From Thermoplasmata archaeon (lineage in GTDB: Archaea > Thermoplasmatota > Thermoplasmata > Lutacidiplasmatales > UBA184): DNA of 64,000 bases. Under the pieces are notes generated by a model, which searched no databases, had not been told where the DNA came from, and saw nothing but the letters and a program-made list of their open reading frames with translations. A program made the translations under genes and the position numbers. Positions 27,275-36,262 of this stretch are shown one piece after another (positions within the stretch are counted from its first letter, which is position 1; the number at the start of each line of letters is the position of its first letter). The stretch lies in the NCBI GenBank assembly GCA_027314165.1, contig DAHVCH010000006.1, positions 60,981 through 124,980 of the forward strand, given 5' to 3'.

Positions 27275-28708
27275 ATGTGCGCGTTCAAGCAAGACCGGGT
27301 CCCGATCCCCGAAGAGCCCCTCAACGCGCGACAGAAGAGCTTCGTCCAGATCCTCGACCCCTACACGGTGGACGAGGCGGTCATCGAGGCCCAGCGATGC
27401 CTCCAGTGCGCCATGCCCTACTGCGTCCAGGCCTGTCCGATCACGCAGGACTGTCGAGGGTACATCGACCTCATCGCAAAGCGGAAGTTCGACGAGGCGG
27501 CCCGCCTCACCGTCCGCGACAACCCGCTCTCCACCGTCCTCTGCAAGACCTGCTACCACTTCTGCGAGGAGGACTGCGTCAAGGGCGGACGCGGGACCCC
27601 GATCGCCATCCGGCACCTCAAGCGGGCCGCGCTGGATTTCGGCAAGGCCGACCTGACCTACGTGCCGAAGCCTCCGAACGGCGACAAGGTTGCCGTGGTG
27701 GGGGGCGGCCCCGCCGGGCTCATGGCCGCGTGGGACCTCGCGCTCCGGGGCTACGCCATCACGCTGTTCGAGGAGAAGCCCTTCCTCGGCGGGCAGATCG
27801 ACACGATCCCGAAGTACCACCTCCAGGGCGACGAGATCGCGAAGGACCTCGCGCGGTTCCGCGACCTCTCCATCGAATATCAGATGGGCAAGCGGGCCGG
27901 GAAGGACTTCACTCCGGAGACCCTCCTCGCCCAGGGATACGCCGCGGTCTACCTCGCGCTGGGCGCGAACGCTCCGCGTCACCTGAACATCCCCGGCGAG
28001 GAGCTGCCCGGGGTGTTCTACGCCCTTCCCTTCCTGCTCGGGATGAACGTGGGCGAGGAGGGTCTCCTCGGCCGGAAGGAACGCAAGGTCGTCATCGTGG
28101 GCGGTGGGGACGTCGCCCTGGACGCCGCGCGCTCGAGCCTGCGTATCTCCGCGCCCGGCGACGTCACCCTCGTCTACCGCCGGGGCGAGACGGAGATGCC
28201 GGCAAGCGAGGAGGAGAAGATCGGCGGGGACATCGAGGGCGTGAACTTCCTCTATTCCCGGTCACCGGTGGAGATCGTCGGGAAGGGGCATGTCGAGGGT
28301 CTCGTGGTAAGGCAGACCACGCTGGGTCCGCCCGACGCCCAAGGCCGTCGCGCCGTGGTCGACGTTCCGGGAACGGACGCGACCCTCCTCTGCGACACGA
28401 TCGTCATCGCTGCCGGAGAGACCCCGGACATGTCCGGTCTCCCGAAGGACCTCCACCTTGCGCCCTCCAGGCATGGCTGGCCCGAGGGCGGAGGGCCCCA
28501 GCACATGACCGCGGTCCCAGGGGTCTTCGCCTCCGGGAGCTCCTCGGTGGTGAAGGCCATGGAGGCCGGGGCCCAGGCGGCCGAGGCCATCGACGCGTTC
28601 GTGAGCCAGAGCAAAGGGCGGTCCCCGACCCCGAGGCCCGACCCGCTCGGCGGAGCGACGCCGCCGTCCGTCCCCTCGGGCTACGGCGGACCTTCCTGGC
28701 AGTTGTGA
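27275..28708 (+). CDS. GltD-like NAD(P)H oxidoreductase (glutamate synthase small-subunit family)
   Basis: A 477-residue flavoprotein. The N-terminal Fe-S region has CLQCAMPYCVQACPITQDC and CKTCYHFCEEDC, which would hold two [4Fe-4S] clusters. It is followed by the FAD motif VAVVGGGPAGLMAAWDLALRG and the NADPH motif VVIVGGGDVALDAARSSLR, then YRRGETEMPASEEEK and a C-terminal ATG-like GVFASGS. These match glutamate synthase beta subunits and related electron-input subunits. No large subunit or ferredoxin partner gene is nearby, so its electron acceptor is unknown. The last 35 residues are Pro/Ser-rich. It lies 113 bases after the glucokinase with its own ATG at 27275 and a weak GGAG. Confidence 0.88.
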   Translation: MCAFKQDRVPIPEEPLNARQKSFVQILDPYTVDEAVIEAQRCLQCAMPYCVQACPITQDCRGYIDLIAKRKFDEAARLTVRDNPLSTVLCKTCYHFCEEDCVKGGRGTPIAIRHLKRAALDFGKADLTYVPKPPNGDKVAVVGGGPAGLMAAWDLALRGYAITLFEEKPFLGGQIDTIPKYHLQGDEIAKDLARFRDLSIEYQMGKRAGKDFTPETLLAQGYAAVYLALGANAPRHLNIPGEELPGVFYALPFLLGMNVGEEGLLGRKERKVVIVGGGDVALDAARSSLRISAPGDVTLVYRRGETEMPASEEEKIGGDIEGVNFLYSRSPVEIVGKGHVEGLVVRQTTLGPPDAQGRRAVVDVPGTDATLLCDTIVIAAGETPDMSGLPKDLHLAPSRHGWPEGGGPQHMTAVPGVFASGSSSVVKAMEAGAQAAEAIDAFVSQSKGRSPTPRPDPLGGATPPSVPSGYGGPSWQL

Positions 28709-28751
28709 GGCCGCCCCGCGGCGCGGCAGGGTCCGCCCCGAACGGGGGGGC

Positions 28752-29471
28752 CTAGCGGTACGCCCAGATCACGGCCTGGTTGAAGAAGCGCCAGGGGGTG
28801 TCCAGGTGGACGAACCCCGCTTCTCGGAGCCAGGTGAGCTCGCTCGAGACGGTCACCGGTCGGTCGAACGCCTCGTGGTCGTGCCAGACCTTCTGGAGCC
28901 CTCCCGGGATCCCCCGGGGCGAGTGGGCGGTCACGAGGGCGCCGGCGAGCGCGCTGAACCTCTCATCGAACCGGGAGTCCTCCGGCAGGTGATCGTCACC
29001 GTCTCCGAAGTATCCCCCCGGCGAGAGCGATCCGTGCACGCGTCGGAACAGTCCGGCCTTCCGCTCGTCGGAGAGGTGATGGACCGCGAGGCAAGAGACG
29101 ATGACGTCGAAGGTCTCCTCCCAGGGCCACTCATCGAGCTCCGCCACCGTGAGACGGAGGCGGCCTCCCCATCTTGCGGTCTTCTTCCGGCAGATGGCGA
29201 TCATGGCGGGAGAGATGTCCACGCCGGCGATCTTCGCGTGGGGGAAGGTCTCGGCGAGGAGCCCGGTCAAGTTACCGGTCCCCACCCCCAGCTCGAGAAT
29301 GGAGAGCGGCCGGGTCCGCAGGTGCGGGACGCCCCAGACGAGCATCCGGTGGAGCTCGTTGTACCGGGGCATGGTCGCGGGCGCCGCCTTGTCGTAGGCG
29401 CGGGCCTCGCGGTCGAACTCGCTACGCGCCGAGGAGCGTCGTGGGGAGGAGGGTGGGGATCGCTTCGGCAT
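28752..29471 (-). CDS. Class I SAM-dependent methyltransferase
   Basis: A 239-residue protein with the Rossmann-type SAM motifs: SILELGVGTGNLTGLLAETFP (motif I), IAGVDISPAMIAICRKK (acidic loop Asp), and FDVIVSCLAVHHLSDERKAGLFRRVHGSLSPGG (motifs IV-V). The N-terminal helix SEFDREARAYDKAAPATMPRY resembles small-molecule or quinone methyltransferases. The substrate is unknown. The start is the ATG at 29471, 35 bases downstream of an ACTTATTCCC promoter-like box; the frame continues open upstream but reads through the repeat array at 29537-29584. Confidence 0.85.
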   Translation of the reverse strand: MPKRSPPSSPRRSSARSEFDREARAYDKAAPATMPRYNELHRMLVWGVPHLRTRPLSILELGVGTGNLTGLLAETFPHAKIAGVDISPAMIAICRKKTARWGGRLRLTVAELDEWPWEETFDVIVSCLAVHHLSDERKAGLFRRVHGSLSPGGYFGDGDDHLPEDSRFDERFSALAGALVTAHSPRGIPGGLQKVWHDHEAFDRPVTVSSELTWLREAGFVHLDTPWRFFNQAVIWAYR

Positions 29472-29500
29472 CTGAGTTAGACCCCGGAGCGAACTCGCAG

Positions 29501-29510
29501 GGGAATAAGT
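29501..29510 (-). promoter_or_regulatory. TATA-like promoter of the methyltransferase gene
   Basis: The minus strand reads ACTTATTCCC, centred 35 bases above the ATG at 29471, implying a leader of about 10 bases. The 12-base repeat array lies immediately upstream. Confidence 0.45.
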
Positions 29511-29536
29511 GCGCGGTCCCCGCTCTCCGTAGAGAA

Positions 29537-29584
29537 GGTGACCTGGAGGGTGACCTGGGGGGTGACCTGGGGGGTGACCTGGGG
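29537..29584. repeat. Four tandem 12-base repeats, GGTGACCTGGRG
   Basis: Four adjacent units; three are GGTGACCTGGGG and the first has A at position 11. Each contains GGTGACC, a GGTNACC palindrome, so the array presents four evenly spaced dyads 12 bases apart. It lies about 30-75 bases upstream of the methyltransferase TATA box and reads as T-P-Q-V or T-W-G-V repeats only in frames with no family similarity. Confidence 0.85.
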
Positions 29585-29979
29585 CGAGTCCCTTCGCGCC
29601 GAAGGAACGCCACCGCGCGACAGGATGGTCGGGCCCATGGGACCGTCCGGTGCTTCGTTCCGCGACATGGCGGTCTGGCCCATCATCTCCTCGAACGACC
29701 TCGACATCGAACAGTCCCTGGCGAGCGGGACATTCGGGGGCGTTTGAACTCTCTCCAGGGGGGACATCCCCCCCACTCGCCCCCCTCGGGGAGGAAGGCC
29801 GGAGGCGGATGCCCTCTCCAAGGAGCGTCGCGGAGCTGCCGGCGATTGTCGGTGACCGTCCGGGAGGAGCGAAGCTCGAGCCGTGTTCCTTCGACATCGG
29901 GTCCGACGGGTCCGGTCCTCTGTCGCATCTCAGGGACGGGGTCATCCCTCGACCCCGGACCTGCGCCGCGCGGACCCTC
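29585..29979. other. Stretch of 395 bases without a recognised gene
   Basis: The region between the repeat array and the YhfC-like gene's stop. A minus-strand frame containing MSRSFEEMMGQTAMSRNEAP (about 29598-29708) is suggestive of a short protein, but it runs into the repeat array and matches nothing I know. No RNA gene was seen. Confidence 0.4.
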
Positions 29980-30795
29980 TCAGGCCACGACGGGTGGAGC
30001 GGGAGGCGGCGGGGGTGGCGGAGGGAGCGGCGGAGCTGGGGGAGCCGGGGGAGCGGGGGGGAGCGGGGGGGCCATGCGCGCCGGACGTCGCAGCCCGGCG
30101 AGGGCTTGGGGCCAAAGCCCAGAGGCGATCAGCGCGAAGATCGCGGTCAGGATGGTGTAGGCGAGGAAGATCACCACGAGCAGGGGGTAGCTGACCGCGT
30201 GCGTGAAATCCCACCAGGCCGCGATCGCGTCGATCATCGCCATCGGCAGGGCGGTCAGGACCAACCAGGGACGACGTCGCCAGAGGGCCGCGTAGACGAC
30301 GAGCCCCCACGTGGCGTGGGCGATAAGCGAGGAGGTGCGCTCTCCGAGGTAAGGGAGGGCCACCGGGAGGAAGCTCGCCGCGTAAGGGTTCGTGGCGAGC
30401 TGGACCGCAGGGGAGCTCACCGCGAGGAGGGTCAGGAGGGGTAGGGCTCCCAGGAGGAGCGCGTTCTCGTAGAACGCGAGGTAGACCCCGTAGGTCCATC
30501 CCGCATGGTACGTGGGGGCGGTCTCTCCTTTCCAGAACGGAATGAGGATGAGGTAGGCGAGGCCCACCTCGAAAACGAAGGTGAGGAGGCCGTAGGCCAG
30601 GTAGGTCGGGAGCGAGGGCGTCTGGAAGAAGTTGGGAAACGATGCCTGGACGATGGCCTTTGCCGCGATGGCAAAGATGTAGGCCACGGCGGCCGCGCCG
30701 AAGAACGACCCCTTCCATCGGAAATAGAGCACGGGGAGGATTCCCACCGCGAGGGCGATCGCGGGGGAAAGGAACGCGGTGGGGTTGACGTGCAC
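29980..30795 (-). CDS. Multi-pass membrane protein, YhfC-like intramembrane protease candidate
   Basis: This 271-residue protein has about seven hydrophobic helices and then a 35-residue cytosolic tail of Pro/Ala blocks ending in a run of PPPPPPPP. Three segments resemble the YhfC family: a helix with FEVGLAYLILIPFW, the motif YGVYLAFYENALLLG with an intramembrane Glu, and ERTSSLIAHATWGLVVYAALWRR followed by MAMIDAIAAW. The Glu, His and Asp would be the active-site set. YhfC proteins are putative glutamic-type intramembrane peptidases; activity is unproven. It starts 26 bases after the stop of the neighbouring membrane protein, so the two form an operon. The proline tail is shared with surface proteins in this window. 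Confidence 0.55.
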   Translation of the reverse strand: MHVNPTAFLSPAIALAVGILPVLYFRWKGSFFGAAAVAYIFAIAAKAIVQASFPNFFQTPSLPTYLAYGLLTFVFEVGLAYLILIPFWKGETAPTYHAGWTYGVYLAFYENALLLGALPLLTLLAVSSPAVQLATNPYAASFLPVALPYLGERTSSLIAHATWGLVVYAALWRRRPWLVLTALPMAMIDAIAAWWDFTHAVSYPLLVVIFLAYTILTAIFALIASGLWPQALAGLRRPARMAPPLPPAPPAPPAPPLPPPPPPPPAPPVVA

Positions 30796-30821
30796 GACCG
30801 GTCCCCACCCCTGGGACGAGG

Positions 30822-31334
30822 TCAGGGAACCGTGGGGGGCTGGGGGTTCGCGGGAGGTTTCGGCCGCGTGAAGACCCCGACAAGGCCCACGATGCCCCCG
30901 GCGACCGCCATGGCGAGCCCGGCGAGCGTGGCGAGCCCATACGCTGCGGCCTGGCCAGTGTACAGGTAGATCACGAGCGTGCTTGGGGCCGACGTTCCGA
31001 AGTAGACGACGTAGTAGCTGCCCGCGCTCACTAGGTAGGCCACCGTTCCGGAGGTGGTGCCCAGGGCCCGAACCTCCGTGGTCGCCAGGTTCGTGGAGTT
31101 GACGACGGACAGGTTCTGCGCGGTGACCAGCCCCATGGTCGTAGGCGGGTTCCTGAGAGTGACGGTGGCGGACGCGGTCAAGTTGAGCTCCTGGCTCACG
31201 TACTCGCCCGGGGCGAGCTGGTGGAAGCCGGACACCGGATGGAGGGCGCCCTCCGTCCCTAGGACTCCCACGATGAGCACGACGACACCCACAACAAAGA
31301 CGACCAGGCCGGTGAGCGCAAGCTTCCGCCTCAT
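30822..31334 (-). CDS. Small membrane protein with an extracytoplasmic beta domain
   Basis: This 170-residue protein has a transmembrane helix at residues 5-27 (LALTGLVVFVVGVVVLIVGV) and a second at about 128-152 (AAAYGLATLAGLAMAVAGGIVGLVGV). They flank about 100 residues rich in Thr, Ser, Val and Asn with several N-x-S/T sequons (LNLTASATVTL, LSVVNSTNL), probably outside the cell. A short Pro-rich tail (PKPPANPQPPTVP) follows the second helix. I recognise no family. First gene of the two-gene operon with the YhfC-like protein. Confidence 0.65.
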   Translation of the reverse strand: MRRKLALTGLVVFVVGVVVLIVGVLGTEGALHPVSGFHQLAPGEYVSQELNLTASATVTLRNPPTTMGLVTAQNLSVVNSTNLATTEVRALGTTSGTVAYLVSAGSYYVVYFGTSAPSTLVIYLYTGQAAAYGLATLAGLAMAVAGGIVGLVGVFTRPKPPANPQPPTVP

Positions 31335-31586
31335 GATCCCTCGACGACCGTAGCGAGAAGCGAAGTTGGCTTAGACCTGTGCCTGGACCAGGACCGACCT
31401 GCTCAGGCGGGCGTGACTAAGGCGCTCCGAGTCCCGAGCCCTTCCGGAGCCTTTGCGGTCGACCTCGGGTCTTGCGCCAAGCCTCGTGGGCAAGGGTCGC
31501 ACCCCTTCCGTCGGGTCCCCGCTGCGAGGGAAGCCCACCTCGCCCCCTGGGGACGCGGTGAACCTCCGGGACCTCCCGCCTCGGCG

Positions 31587-34031
31587 CTAGATCGGTGGCG
31601 GGGGAGGGGGAAGTATCCCTCCCTGCGCGGGTGCGGCAGGTTGCGGCGCCGGGGCCGCGCTCGCCGGGGCGGGGGTCTTGGGCTTCTTCGTGACCCAGAG
31701 CACCGCAAAGAGCGCGGCGACGACGGCCAGGACGACGATCAGGATCAGCGAGATCGTGGAGAATCCCCCGAGCCCAGCCGAGTTCGTTCCGGTGGAGGGT
31801 GAGGCGAGGACCGAGACATCCACGGTGAAGCTGGCGGTCTTCCCCGTCGAGTCTGTCGCCGTCACGATGACCGCAAAGTCTCCCGTCTTCGTGTAGGTGT
31901 ACGTGGCGGTCGCTCCCGACCCCGCGGCCGAGCCGTCCCCGAAGTTCCAGGAGTACGTGTAGGGGGACGAACCTCCGGTGGCGGTCGCGGTGAACGAGAA
32001 GGTGGTCGAAGTGGTCCCGCCCCCGGGGGTCGCGACTGCGGTAACCGACAACGGAGCAACGGCCGCGGTCACGTCGATCGAGACCGTGGCGTAGGCCCTC
32101 GCACCGACCGCATCGGTGACCGTCAGGTTGACCAGGTAGGTGCCGGCGGTGGCGAAGGTGTGGGTGGGGAAGGCCGAGCCCGCGTAGTCGCCGTCGGTGA
32201 AGTTCCACGCGTAGGTGTCGGGGCCCGTCCCGCCCGTGAGGCTGGGGGAGAACGTCACCGAGGTTCCCGCATGGACCGAGGGGGACGATGCGCTGGCCGT
32301 GACCTTGGGCAGGGCGTTGACGGTCACGACCGTGCTGGCGGTGCCCGAGCCGCCCACCGAGTCGTTCGCCCAGACCTTCACGTGGAAGGTCCCGGCCGAG
32401 CGGAAGGTGTGGGTGGTAGAGCTGCCCGTCCCCGTCGAGCTATCACCGAAGGTCCAGGCGTAGCCGACGGTCGGGCTCCCGCCCGTCTCGACGCTCTTGA
32501 AGGTCACGGGGACCCCGACATCGGTGGCGGACGGTGAGGCCGAGGCCGTGACGCCGGGCGTGGGGTTGACCACGACCAACACCGACCAGGAGGCGTTGCC
32601 GCCCAAGGCGTCAGTGGCGGAGAACTTGGCCAGGAACGTGCCTGCCGTGGTGTAGGTGTGGGTCGTCCAGTTCGTGGACGCCGGCGTGGACCCGTCCCCA
32701 AAGTTCCACGACCAGGCCACCGGGGAGAACCCACCCACCGTCGAGGCGTTGAAGGTCACCGATCCCCCGACATCGAGGACCGTGGGGGCCGCATGGGCCG
32801 ACGATACGGACACCGGTCCCGCGAGCTCCCACGTGTCGCTCCAGGTATAGGGTGGCGAGAGCGTGTACTCTGGATAGCCGCTCGAGGCTACGACCCCGCC
32901 CTGGTCGTCCTGCGAGAAGACCGGCTGATCGGCCGCGGGCGGGAGCTCCCCCACGATGCTCGTCCAGTTCACCCACGTGCCAGCAACGAGCGCATAGGTG
33001 TACGGCTCGTAGTGGTTCGTGGCGTTTATGCCGCCGGACATGATGTCCACGTGGTCCAGAGCATCGTACGCCACGTTGCCGAGCTCATAGGAGTCCGTGT
33101 GGCCCGCGGTCGAAGTGAGGTTGGACCATGCCCCATGCGAGAAAACGTAGGTCAGTGGGACCGCGGGGTACTGGGTCTGTCCTCCGTAAAGGAGCGCTCC
33201 GGCGCCCTGCGGGTACGGGGCCGAGCCGGTGTAGAGCCAGACGGGTGGGGAGACCGAAAGGGTCGAGGTGAGGTTGGTCCAGACGCCGCCCTTGTACGCC
33301 CAGGTCCACGTACTTAGGTGTCCACCGTAGTTGGCGGTGGCGCCCCCGAACAAGAGGGACTCGGCGTCCCCGGCGTCGCCCAATAGCGTGCCGGCAAGGC
33401 AAGGGTAGGCCGAACCGGCGGTGCCGGTCACGTTCGTCCAGTTCCCTCCGAGGAAGGTCCAGGTGTCGGACGAGCCGGAATTACTCGGTAGATGAAGGCC
33501 ACCGTAGAGGAGGATCTTCCCGCTTCCCGGGTCGAACGTCATCTGCGCAACGAGACGCGCCGACGGGTGGGTGGAGCTCCAGGACGTGATGTTGAGCCAG
33601 ACCCCGTTCTTGTACACCCAGGTGTCGGAGAGCTGGCTGCTGGTCAGGAAGCTGAAGCCGCCGAACGCCACCACCTCGTGGTCCACCGGGTCGTAGGCGG
33701 AAGCGACTAAGGCGCGCGGACCGGACAAGTAGCCGTTGGTGGAGGCGTTGACGTCCACCCAGTGGGAGCCGGTGGGGCTGGAGGCCATGGCCCCCGAGAA
33801 GGTCGAGCCCGATGTGGCATCGGGGCGGATCACGGGCTGACCCCAGGACGGGACGCCAGCGAGAGAGACCCTGCTTCCCGCGGCGGAGGTGGTCACCGGT
33901 GCGCGGTGCACCTCGGCGGCGGGTGTCCCGCCGAGATGGGCGGTCACTCCCACCGGAAGGAGGAGCCCGGCCAGAGCTAGTACGGTGAGGGTCGCGGTGG
34001 CCAATCGAAGGGCGGTGCGCGCGCTCGACAT
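31587..34031 (-). CDS. Kelch/PKD surface protein with a C-terminal membrane anchor
   Basis: This 814-residue protein opens with a signal peptide (MSSARTALRLATATLTVLAL, cleaved near THA). Residues 70-400 contain kelch-type beta-propeller repeats (VAFGGFSFLTSSQLSDTWVY, LLYGGLHLP, LLFGGATANYGGHLSTWTW and others). Four PKD domains follow (about 410-735), each with the W-x-F-G/T-D-G core, as in WSWNFGDGST and YAWNFTDGDY, and the H-T-Y/F-x-x-A-G-T turn. A helix (STISLILIVVLAVVAALFAVLW), a KKPK stop-transfer and a Pro/Ala tail ending PPPPPPI complete it. It should sit in the membrane with the propeller and PKD modules outside. Its ligand is unknown. AT-rich GATAATTTC and TAAATGCC elements at 34040-34066 are probably its promoter. 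Confidence 0.85.
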   Translation of the reverse strand: MSSARTALRLATATLTVLALAGLLLPVGVTAHLGGTPAAEVHRAPVTTSAAGSRVSLAGVPSWGQPVIRPDATSGSTFSGAMASSPTGSHWVDVNASTNGYLSGPRALVASAYDPVDHEVVAFGGFSFLTSSQLSDTWVYKNGVWLNITSWSSTHPSARLVAQMTFDPGSGKILLYGGLHLPSNSGSSDTWTFLGGNWTNVTGTAGSAYPCLAGTLLGDAGDAESLLFGGATANYGGHLSTWTWAYKGGVWTNLTSTLSVSPPVWLYTGSAPYPQGAGALLYGGQTQYPAVPLTYVFSHGAWSNLTSTAGHTDSYELGNVAYDALDHVDIMSGGINATNHYEPYTYALVAGTWVNWTSIVGELPPAADQPVFSQDDQGGVVASSGYPEYTLSPPYTWSDTWELAGPVSVSSAHAAPTVLDVGGSVTFNASTVGGFSPVAWSWNFGDGSTPASTNWTTHTYTTAGTFLAKFSATDALGGNASWSVLVVVNPTPGVTASASPSATDVGVPVTFKSVETGGSPTVGYAWTFGDSSTGTGSSTTHTFRSAGTFHVKVWANDSVGGSGTASTVVTVNALPKVTASASSPSVHAGTSVTFSPSLTGGTGPDTYAWNFTDGDYAGSAFPTHTFATAGTYLVNLTVTDAVGARAYATVSIDVTAAVAPLSVTAVATPGGGTTSTTFSFTATATGGSSPYTYSWNFGDGSAAGSGATATYTYTKTGDFAVIVTATDSTGKTASFTVDVSVLASPSTGTNSAGLGGFSTISLILIVVLAVVAALFAVLWVTKKPKTPAPASAAPAPQPAAPAQGGILPPPPPPI

Positions 34032-34481
34032 GGTTCAGGTAGAAATTATCGGGGCATTTAGCACTAGCCCGTGGAGTCCAACAATCCCTTCCCACTCAGG
34101 GAAGGAGGCGAGGAAGACGCGGGGGGAAGGGCGAGCGAGCGAAGGGCCGCCCCGTTCTCGGACCGTTCATGGTGGATCACGCCCGAACGAGGGGCGGGCC
34201 TCGACTTCCCGCAGGAACGTCGGTGCGCGTGGCCATGTGAGTAAGACCCCGCGGTGATCGCAAGAGCCCGGGACCCCGCTCGAGGGGGTCCATGCTCGAT
34301 GGATCCGTCAGGGTTCGGCGACGGTGCGGGACCGTCGAGAAGTTCGCGGTAGTGCATCCGGCCGGGGTCCGAGGCGACCGCGGCCGATCGTCCGCTGCGA
34401 TTCACCTCCAAGGATGGCGATGGCCGAGGCCGCCGCCCGAGGTGGTCCGGCTTCGAGGTCGGTGCGTCGAAGGCGAGCGGT
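34032..34481. other. Stretch of 450 bases without a recognised gene
   Basis: The first 35 bases hold the promoter region of the kelch/PKD gene. The rest is GC-rich, with no frame that shows family similarity and no RNA gene that I can see. Confidence 0.45.
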
Positions 34482-35006
34482 TCAGCCAGAGGACACGGGG
34501 AGGTCCGCCGTGCCCGTGGTGCCCTCGGTCCCCAGCTTCTGGGCGAGGCGGCTCATCTGCTTGCCTCGCTCCTCGACCAAACGCGCGATGATCATCGCCT
34601 CCCCCATCGCGGTCTTCAGCTCCCCCCCGAGACCATGGATCTGCCGGGCCGTCGCCGTGTACCCGGTCGCCGCCGCGACCATGGCGCCGCCGCACTTCCG
34701 GAGCGCGTCCAGGACCTGCCCCCGCGCGGACGAACCCTCCCCCAACGATGCGTCCGCCTCCATGACCCGCGCGGTGAACGCCAGCGCTCCATCCTTCAGG
34801 CGTGAGAGGGTGTCGGCGTGCTTGATGAGGTTCTGGCCGAAGGCCCGGGCCTCGGCGGTCTCGGCGCGAGCGATCCTTTCCCCGAGGGTTCGGAGCAGGC
34901 CCGCCGTCCACCCGAGCTCTTCGAGCTGCTCGGAGACCTGGGCGCCCCAGCGGTCCCCGACCGGGTCCGGAGGTCCCATCGATCCGACCGGGGCGGGGCC
35001 CTCCAC
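34482..35006 (-). CDS. Hypothetical all-helical protein
   Basis: This 174-residue soluble protein is predicted by eye to be almost entirely helical from residue 20 to 165, with heptad-like Leu/Ala spacing (SEQLEELGWTAGLLRTLGER, VLDALRKCGGAMVAAATGY, MIIARLVEERGKQMSRLAQK). The tail is Gly/Thr-rich. There is no membrane segment or known motif. The start may be 35006 or the ATG at 34979. A four-helix bundle binding partner or phasin-like role is conceivable but unsupported. Confidence 0.55.
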   Translation of the reverse strand: MEGPAPVGSMGPPDPVGDRWGAQVSEQLEELGWTAGLLRTLGERIARAETAEARAFGQNLIKHADTLSRLKDGALAFTARVMEADASLGEGSSARGQVLDALRKCGGAMVAAATGYTATARQIHGLGGELKTAMGEAMIIARLVEERGKQMSRLAQKLGTEGTTGTADLPVSSG

Positions 35007-35264
35007 CCACCCAGCGCGGTCCTGGACGGTCGACGTATGCAGAATGCGGATGTCCCCCCACTTCTTTTGGGTACGAAAACGATTGAAAACATCGCCGAAC
35101 CGGTCAGGTCAAGCTCGAGTGGCCAGTCATGGGGGACGGTGGGAGGGCGGCGCAGCGCAAGGACAGGCGCCAAGCTCCCGCGAAGGGCGGTCCTCCGGCG
35201 CATCCCGCACGGACCCCTCCGACCCTTGAGGCGCCCTAGCCGCAGCGGAGCCGACCCTCTCGGC

Positions 35265-35708
35265 TCACTTCTTTCCCGCGGTTCCCCCGCCTCGTGGGGG
35301 AAGGTTCGGGCCCTCGATCTCGAAGGATGCGAACCCGTCCTCCACCACGTGGTCGAGGGTGGCGTCCGCGAGATGAGGCCGGCTCTCGCGGTCGACCACG
35401 AAGGGGAGACCATCCTGCTCGAACACCTCCTCGCCTCGGGTCGCCGGGGCAAAGATGAGGTTGGGGTGAGGGTTCTTCCCTGGGACCATCGTCAGGTGGA
35501 CGACGCAGCCACGGGGGCGGACCCTCAGGACCTCGATGAGCGCGTCCTTCGCCCGTGGGGTCACCGTCAGGCGGACGGAGGGCGGAGAGGGAATGTACTC
35601 CTTCCGGGAGCCCGTGGGCGAAGGCTCAGCGCTCTCGTGCGCGCTCCTAGGCACCTTCCTCGCCACGCGCGCGGGCACATAGCTGTGGGGAGGGCGGCTC
35701 CTCGTCAT
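35265..35708 (-). CDS. IscA/HesB-fold protein lacking the cysteine ligands
   Basis: Residues 45-140 of this 147-residue protein follow the HesB/IscA pattern: VRLTVTPRAKDALIEVL at the start, a central strand series, DGLPFVVDRESRPHLADATLDHVVEDGFASFEIEGPN at the end. A-type carriers bind Fe or Fe-S through one Cys in the middle and a C-x-C near the C-terminus. Here the only Cys is in RPRGCVVHLTM and the C-terminal C-G-C is missing. So it is probably not an Fe-S carrier of the classical kind. The first 40 residues are basic and may not be translated. It is divergent from a Nudix gene. Confidence 0.6.
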   Translation of the reverse strand: MTRSRPPHSYVPARVARKVPRSAHESAEPSPTGSRKEYIPSPPSVRLTVTPRAKDALIEVLRVRPRGCVVHLTMVPGKNPHPNLIFAPATRGEEVFEQDGLPFVVDRESRPHLADATLDHVVEDGFASFEIEGPNLPPRGGGTAGKK

Positions 35709-35782
35709 CCACCCGCGCGGCGGACCGAGGTGCCAGCCTCGTCGCCCGCAGGGTTCTTTCCCGCGTTCGCTCTCCCGGGGGC

Positions 35783-36262
35783 GTGGCCGTCGAGCGTCTG
35801 TGGGTCCGGGTGGGCGCCAAAGGGATCATCCTCCGGGACCGGCGACTTCTGCTCCTGCGCCGCAGGAAGGACCTGGATATCTGGCCAGGACGCTGGGACC
35901 TCCCTGGGGGTGGCCTCTCCCGGGGAGAGTCGCTGAAGCTCGCTCTCGAGCGGGAAGTTCGGGAAGAGACCGGGTTCCACGTGCGCGTGCTCGCACCCAC
36001 TCACGTGTTCCTCACGCAGATCCAGCCGAGGGGGGAGGGCCCGTTCGAGAGCGTCGTGGCCTGCTTCCGGTGCTCGCTCAGGTCTCGTGCCCCGCCGCAG
36101 CTCGATCCCTCCGAGCACACGGAGTTCCTTTGGGCGAAGGCGGGAGACCTTGACCGCCTCCGTGTCGTGCGGCCCCTGCGGCCCGCGATGGAGAGCGCGT
36201 TCGTCGGTCTGCGGTCCTCCCCTCCATCGGAACGGAACGTTGAAGCGGCAAGCGGCCGGTGA
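35783..36262 (+). CDS. Nudix hydrolase
   Basis: A 159-residue hydrolase for nucleoside diphosphates linked to another moiety. The Nudix box is complete (GGLSRGESLKLALEREVREETGF), preceded by the LLLLRRRKDLDIWPGRWDLPGG strand-loop. The start is GTG at 35783. The stop overlaps the next gene's GTG by 4 bases, so the two are co-translated. The substrate cannot be assigned from sequence. Confidence 0.88.
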   Translation: MAVERLWVRVGAKGIILRDRRLLLLRRRKDLDIWPGRWDLPGGGLSRGESLKLALEREVREETGFHVRVLAPTHVFLTQIQPRGEGPFESVVACFRCSLRSRAPPQLDPSEHTEFLWAKAGDLDRLRVVRPLRPAMESAFVGLRSSPPSERNVEAASGR

